Below are positions 34,801 to 38,152 of a stretch of DNA of 38,152 nt, in pieces. The notes under the pieces were generated by a model. That model worked only from the letters and a program-made list of their open reading frames with translations, had not been told where the DNA came from and did not search any database. The DNA comes from UMGS1696 sp964430105 (GTDB lineage: Bacteria; Bacillota; Clostridia; Oscillospirales; CAG-272). A program made the position numbers and the translations under genes. The stretch spans positions 1-38,152 of the forward strand of contig CAYSEF010000018.1 in the NCBI GenBank assembly GCA_964430105.1, written 5' to 3'. Numbering within the stretch: position 1 is the first letter of the stretch; every line of letters starts with the position of its first letter.

Positions 34801-37800
34801 GTTGCGAAGAATGGTCAATATCTGTGTAGAAACGACATTGGCTTGGAGGTTAGGGTTGACAATAATCCTACTCAATTTACATTAGATACAACCTCTGATA
34901 ACGGTGATTTGGTTCTTTGGAATCGTAATGAAAATGGTGTATATCGATACATCTCCATAGCGACTGATAAATATGCCTTTACTACATTTGGAACTCCAAA
35001 TGACACGACCAATAATAACTATCAGAGAGCGGATTTGTTTATTTCTCAGTATGGTAAAACTATCGTAAACTTCCCGGAGGATGGCGACATTCAGCCTGTG
35101 GTGGATCTCGACAACAGATATTACATGATTATTGCTGTCGATAATGATGGTGATAAAGAAGGATCTGTAGCTTTGACCAATGGTGTTAAGAAAGGTGCTG
35201 CTGATTCGCAAGTTACGCTGCCAGTTGGTGAAACTACCTACGATGCTCTTGATGGTCAGTATGTAAAGGACTTTAATTTTGATGAGGGTAATAAGAATTT
35301 CGGTGAATATTACAACTTAACATGGTTCTTTGAGGCTGATCCTCAAAATTCCGGAAGCTATTATATCCGTGCTTATGATGGTGACACAGGTCAGTGGGTT
35401 GGATATCTTAATGCTGAAGGTGATGGTAAGGCTGGTGATTACAAGAAATTGTTTATTGACGGTAAACAATCATTCGAGGTAATGCAAGCCATCAATAATG
35501 ATAATGGCGATGCAGTAGTCCTTCGTCGTAGACAGTCACAAGTTTACGTTTATCTGTACGAAAATAAATGCGTTAATGAAGAAGCAACAGGTGAAACAGG
35601 CAATAACTACTTCATTGGCAGAAATGCCGGAGAAGGTACTGCCGGACGGGCTGAAAGAGGCAATCATGTGGTTTTAGCGGGATTCCAAAACGTCAACAAG
35701 ATTTTGGAAGCGGCTGAATACCTGCTTGATAACCTTGATGTGGTTGATGGCAAATTTGTATTCACTGATGATGCCTACATCGGTTCTGCTTTGCCGAAGA
35801 ACCTAAATGGAATACCAACATACAAACAAAATGGCAAAGATTATGAGGAAAATAACCACGGTCAGCAGGGTGATTATAATACAAGTCATGAACCCGATTT
35901 TGTTGTTGGTTACGATCAGGCACAGGCATATCGTCGTGAAATGCAGCAGCTTGCTCGTCTTATCCGTGATGCAGTTGACAAACAAAAGGTAACATATGAC
36001 GGTAAAGATATTACATTGACCGATAATGAGATTAAATATGTAAAGTCTGCAATCGAAGTTATTGCTAATTCGAAGCTTGAAGATGCAACCTATGACGATG
36101 TTTTTGGTGATAACGGTAAGCTGAAATGGCTTTGGGATGTAGTAAAAACAGTTGAATCAAACGACCCTATAGGTGTTAAGGTTAATCTGTTTAACTATAA
36201 CGCAAAAGCAAATGAAAGTGACGTTGGCAAAGCGGGTTTCAGATTCTACCATAAGGTTATGTTTGATGAATACACTATGGTGGATACCGGACGTAACAAA
36301 TGGGAAAGAAAACTTGGTGCTGATGATTCGGTACTGAATATGTCAACAGAATTAGTTGATGGCTACCCATCAGTTACCGGTCCGAGTGGTGCCTTTGATA
36401 ACAATGTTACAGGACCGCTTTCGCTGAAACCGTTGTTTTCACTTGATAGTAACGTTCCAAGTGAAAAATATAGCATGGAAAATGGCGGTGGATTGTTCCA
36501 GATTGATGATCAAGGTTACTATTACTATTATTGTAATCAGAATGCGGCATACTATGATAAGAATACACACAGGTTTGTGCTGTATGACACTGTAATTCGT
36601 CCTATGTATATCCATGGTTCTATGCCGGGTGCTGTCAATGACCCGTATAACTTCCTACCGTTTAATGACCCTTATGATAGTTTGATTTTTGATGAGCCAA
36701 ATACAATTTTATCAAACGAGAAAAATGTCACTAAGGATAAAGAAGTAACAATGAAGGTTGGTAATGGAAGTATCACAAAAACCTATACAGGTGAAGCGGA
36801 TAACGAAGCCAATACAGAACGTTCGGGTTACATCAACGAGAGATCTGATATGTGGTTCGGTATGACTATCGAGTTTGACTTCTACATGCCACTTGATGGT
36901 AAAGTTACATATAATGGTGAAACTCAGAACATGGTGTTCGAGTTCTACGGTGACGACGACGTGTGGGTCTACATTGATGATCAGCTTGTGCTTGATATCG
37001 GTGGTGTACACGGTGCTGAAAAAGGTACTATCAACTTTGCGACAGGTGATGTTTATTACCATGATGGGTCACGTGGTACAGGGACAAATGCTGATGTAAA
37101 TCTAAAACTTTCCGACATAGTTGGCTTGGATACTGACCAGAAAACAAAATCCTTAGTAGGCAATACGAAGCACACATTGAAGTTCTTCTATATGGAACGA
37201 GGTGGTAACGTTTCTTATTGCGGTCTAAGGTTTAATATGCCGACACTGCTCCCCGATTCGCTGACAGTCAGCAAGGAACTCGGTTACACAGATGGAGATA
37301 AGAATAATCCGGTTGAAGATTACATTGCGGATTCTCTTGAATACCAGTTCCGTGTTGTAAAGGCTAAAGAAGTCGGTGACGAATACAAGCCTACTAATGA
37401 CATCTTTCTCATAGAGGGTACTGAATACAGTATACTCGACAAAAATGGTGCTGTTATAGGAAAGGGTACAGTTGGTGAGAACGGTATATTCACGCTGAAA
37501 CCCGGTCAAAGTGCTTTGTTCAAAAATATTCCTAAGCTTGCCGCTGATGCTAAAATAGACCATTACTTTGTTCAGGAGATTGTTTCAGGCGAAGTAAAGG
37601 ATCAGTATGAAGGTGTCATCTATGAAGTTGACAAAATTCATACCGGAGAGATAAAAAATGAAAATACAGGTGCTGTTGAGAATTTCGGTGGATATACTTC
37701 AAATGAAATCGAAAATAAAGATTCGCACACTGTTACGTTCAAAAATATTTTGAAGCCGATACGCAGTACACTTGAAATCACGAAGAGTGCTAAAGATGGT

Positions 37801-38152
37801 TCAACATTTGAAAAAGGCCAAACATTCAAGTTCCGAGTTAAGTTTGGCGATCAGCTGTTGCCGAAGGGTACGAAATACATTATCAAGGGAAAAGACGAGG
37901 AAACTGGCAAGGAAGCTGAATCCCTTGAAAACGGTATTATCGAGCTTCAAATCGGACAAACTGCTGTTTTTGATGGCTTGATTGCCGGAATGAAGTATGA
38001 GGTTAGCGAAGTAATTGGTGCAGATGATAAATTCAACGTTATTTACAGCGGAGAAACACATGGTATTATCGGTGTAGGTAACAAAGTTGAAATTATTGCA
38101 ACCAACTATACAGGCACAACGTCAGTGGATATTCCCATTGAGAAAAAAGTGC
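31885..38152 (+). CDS. Giant Cys/His-repeat surface protein, partial
   Basis: Open at the right edge; 2089 codons are seen. A signal/anchor segment (residues 22-50) ends in the recurrent motif TTYALILPAITLE. Residues 53-495 hold 15 repeats of the form C-x(n)-H-x-H-x(2-3)-C-Y/F, with acidic spacers. Residues ~500-720 are acidic. Residues ~710-1180 show repeated W/Y-rich units (YLWKFEKVENNVYYIQSV, LLWTFHLVGENTYTIESV) resembling beta-trefoil lectin units. Residues ~1655-1785 are a fibro-slime-type domain (FEFYGDDDVWVYIDDQLVLD). Then two Spy0128-like pilin domains begin near 1791 and 1961, with a third starting at the edge. AAAGGA precedes the ATG. Likely displayed on the cell wall through a sorting signal outside the window. 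Confidence 0.85.
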   Translation, partial: MRYNIANSVEQYSKKHSHNKLWLKVVGVLGSIVVFCTTYALILPAITLENEAYCGIEEHLHDDSCYRQITTETVLACEAIAPHEHTDECFSEDGVISCGYADFLIHTHNDDCYNSLGELVCPLEEHDFHIHDENCLSEVISSIIDDEVSDEIFEITEITEISEIDETDEISETDEISEIEADTADKVLICTLDENEGHEHTDECLEYESVLTCEIDEAESHSHDEACSVEVVDYSNLICTELETEAITHEHTEKCYAEVLDIDNPVCGLEEDAEHTHDDTCYGNIVDYDTLLCDIEPVEGHAHDDSCYGVCDEMLCTLEESQGHVHGNECYELIPTGNYICGLEEAELHVHDESCFEAVVEDEQEKEPEESEEVPEEPSLPKYTCGMIEVSRLHVHNDALCYDEEGNLICGLIEVYEHIHDYTCFAESEITDFKLTCDFAENLSETEETEETEEIGETVEETENLEEAHEHSKLCYGEWELICTTEEHMHTEECFVDPNPEAKSGLYIFSDDNVYVEVQLPEDTTVPKDAQLVVTPLSDENESYADYVAQAEEKFGGEIANIALYDISFYTSEGEYIPVGETANISMAFVECPVDKEANVGIIHFDDEADEPILIDDFRIVEEKIEMFVEKAKEISEDVIEEIQDIGDAQIMQSGFSIQSVVDAVVAFVKPDDVETTEIDENETVSEVRTVVEFTTDGFSVFAVVQIDFTKEYGTYILKDVEADNLDGMTFVISTSTAITNKADETNSHRALTSDIVSFEPNTDKILDNMHLAAGNVDNNGDIVTVKSSSIEKYLWKFEKVENNVYYIQSVATGEYLHIGQNGANAHTSPNKKYKITVTVNDDKTVVLKGETGRILAYDDENAKSIFTADDNNPGDRGNFVLSSLGVATNGLEAGPNLNGVTAVISIRDALDGKYYAISSDDATDKGVNGNKKALNAEQVQRVGDTVYITPDNNKLLWTFHLVGENTYTIESVAKNGQYLCRNDIGLEVRVDNNPTQFTLDTTSDNGDLVLWNRNENGVYRYISIATDKYAFTTFGTPNDTTNNNYQRADLFISQYGKTIVNFPEDGDIQPVVDLDNRYYMIIAVDNDGDKEGSVALTNGVKKGAADSQVTLPVGETTYDALDGQYVKDFNFDEGNKNFGEYYNLTWFFEADPQNSGSYYIRAYDGDTGQWVGYLNAEGDGKAGDYKKLFIDGKQSFEVMQAINNDNGDAVVLRRRQSQVYVYLYENKCVNEEATGETGNNYFIGRNAGEGTAGRAERGNHVVLAGFQNVNKILEAAEYLLDNLDVVDGKFVFTDDAYIGSALPKNLNGIPTYKQNGKDYEENNHGQQGDYNTSHEPDFVVGYDQAQAYRREMQQLARLIRDAVDKQKVTYDGKDITLTDNEIKYVKSAIEVIANSKLEDATYDDVFGDNGKLKWLWDVVKTVESNDPIGVKVNLFNYNAKANESDVGKAGFRFYHKVMFDEYTMVDTGRNKWERKLGADDSVLNMSTELVDGYPSVTGPSGAFDNNVTGPLSLKPLFSLDSNVPSEKYSMENGGGLFQIDDQGYYYYYCNQNAAYYDKNTHRFVLYDTVIRPMYIHGSMPGAVNDPYNFLPFNDPYDSLIFDEPNTILSNEKNVTKDKEVTMKVGNGSITKTYTGEADNEANTERSGYINERSDMWFGMTIEFDFYMPLDGKVTYNGETQNMVFEFYGDDDVWVYIDDQLVLDIGGVHGAEKGTINFATGDVYYHDGSRGTGTNADVNLKLSDIVGLDTDQKTKSLVGNTKHTLKFFYMERGGNVSYCGLRFNMPTLLPDSLTVSKELGYTDGDKNNPVEDYIADSLEYQFRVVKAKEVGDEYKPTNDIFLIEGTEYSILDKNGAVIGKGTVGENGIFTLKPGQSALFKNIPKLAADAKIDHYFVQEIVSGEVKDQYEGVIYEVDKIHTGEIKNENTGAVENFGGYTSNEIENKDSHTVTFKNILKPIRSTLEITKSAKDGSTFEKGQTFKFRVKFGDQLLPKGTKYIIKGKDEETGKEAESLENGIIELQIGQTAVFDGLIAGMKYEVSEVIGADDKFNVIYSGETHGIIGVGNKVEIIATNYTGTTSVDIPIEKKV
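32041..33369 (+). repeat. Coding array of 15 Cys/His repeats
   Basis: Fifteen degenerate repeats of about 28-45 residues within the giant protein. Each has an initial Cys, usually followed by G, E, T or D, then H-x-H and a terminal Cys-Tyr or Cys-Phe. Examples are CGIEEHLHDDSCY, CTLEESQGHVHGNECY and CGLEEAELHVHDESCF. Confidence 0.88.
32344..32424 (+). repeat. 9-base tandem repeats in the giant protein gene
   Basis: Nine units of 9 bases of the type GAAATATCT, GAAACAGAT or GAAATAACT, in frame, encode Glu-Ile/Thr-Ser/Thr/Asp. A shorter run of GAAACAGAA units lies at 33217-33243. Both fall in the acidic spacers between Cys/His units. Confidence 0.85.

Overview
The window looks like a chromosomal segment of an anaerobic, fermentative, low-GC Gram-positive bacterium of the Clostridia, most likely a gut Ruminococcus-like member of the Oscillospiraceae. 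This rests on two [FeFe]-hydrogenase-type proteins with a Rex regulator, L-lactate dehydrogenase, a tryptophan T-box leader, AGGAGG-type ribosome binding sites, consensus TTGACA/TATAAT promoters, paired MATE exporters and a giant Cys/His-repeat surface protein. No rRNA, tRNA, CRISPR array or insertion sequence was seen. The genus is inference; the class is fairly safe.

Layout. (1) 64-6619, minus strand: a redox block. Rex is followed by two small thioredoxin-like [2Fe-2S] proteins, a PAS-containing sensory-type [FeFe]-hydrogenase, a SpoIIE/PP2C phosphatase, a catalytic-type [FeFe]-hydrogenase and ldh. Gaps are a few bases or short overlaps between the two ferredoxins and the catalytic hydrogenase, so these are probably one transcript, with ldh perhaps read through. 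(2) 7199-9899, plus strand: purA-purB. (3) 9942-11892: a strong promoter, a Trp-specific T-box, its terminator, a 22-codon leader ORF and a TrpB2-type tryptophan synthase beta chain. (4) 11937-14311, minus: an M29 aminopeptidase and a Gfo/Idh/MocA oxidoreductase. (5) 14580-15941, plus: citrate synthase. (6) 15996-24901, minus: a short peptide deformylase coupled to a MATE exporter, an unassigned glycoside-hydrolase-like protein, a GNAT acetyltransferase, purC, a GH4 alpha-galactosidase/alpha-glucosidase and a second MATE exporter. (7) 25210-27849, plus: a CE15-like esterase and a solute-binding lipoprotein. (8) 27921-30038, minus: a large serine recombinase whose C-terminus is nearly all of the sporulation regulator SpoVT. 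(9) 30738 to the right edge, plus: a coiled-coil protein, a signal peptidase I and the first 2089 codons of a very large surface protein.

How the parts fit. The hydrogenase block combines H2 production (catalytic enzyme), H2 or redox sensing (hydrogenase-PAS protein plus phosphatase), small [2Fe-2S] carriers and an NADH/NAD+-responsive repressor (Rex), with lactate formation as the alternative electron sink. The carbohydrate genes (GH4, GH-like protein, CE15-like esterase, solute-binding protein, Gfo/Idh) suit a plant-polysaccharide or mucin oligosaccharide lifestyle. The right end is a surface-appendage locus in which the signal peptidase probably processes the adjacent giant protein.

The most unusual item is the recombinase-SpoVT fusion. 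It is either a recombinase tuned by a sporulation-type sensor domain or the edge of an element that splits spoVT in frame, comparable to the sigK skin element. Also worth a look are the short ORF behind the T-box, the 15-unit Cys/His repeat array, the deformylase lacking the usual catalytic Gln, and the direct repeats over the rex promoter.
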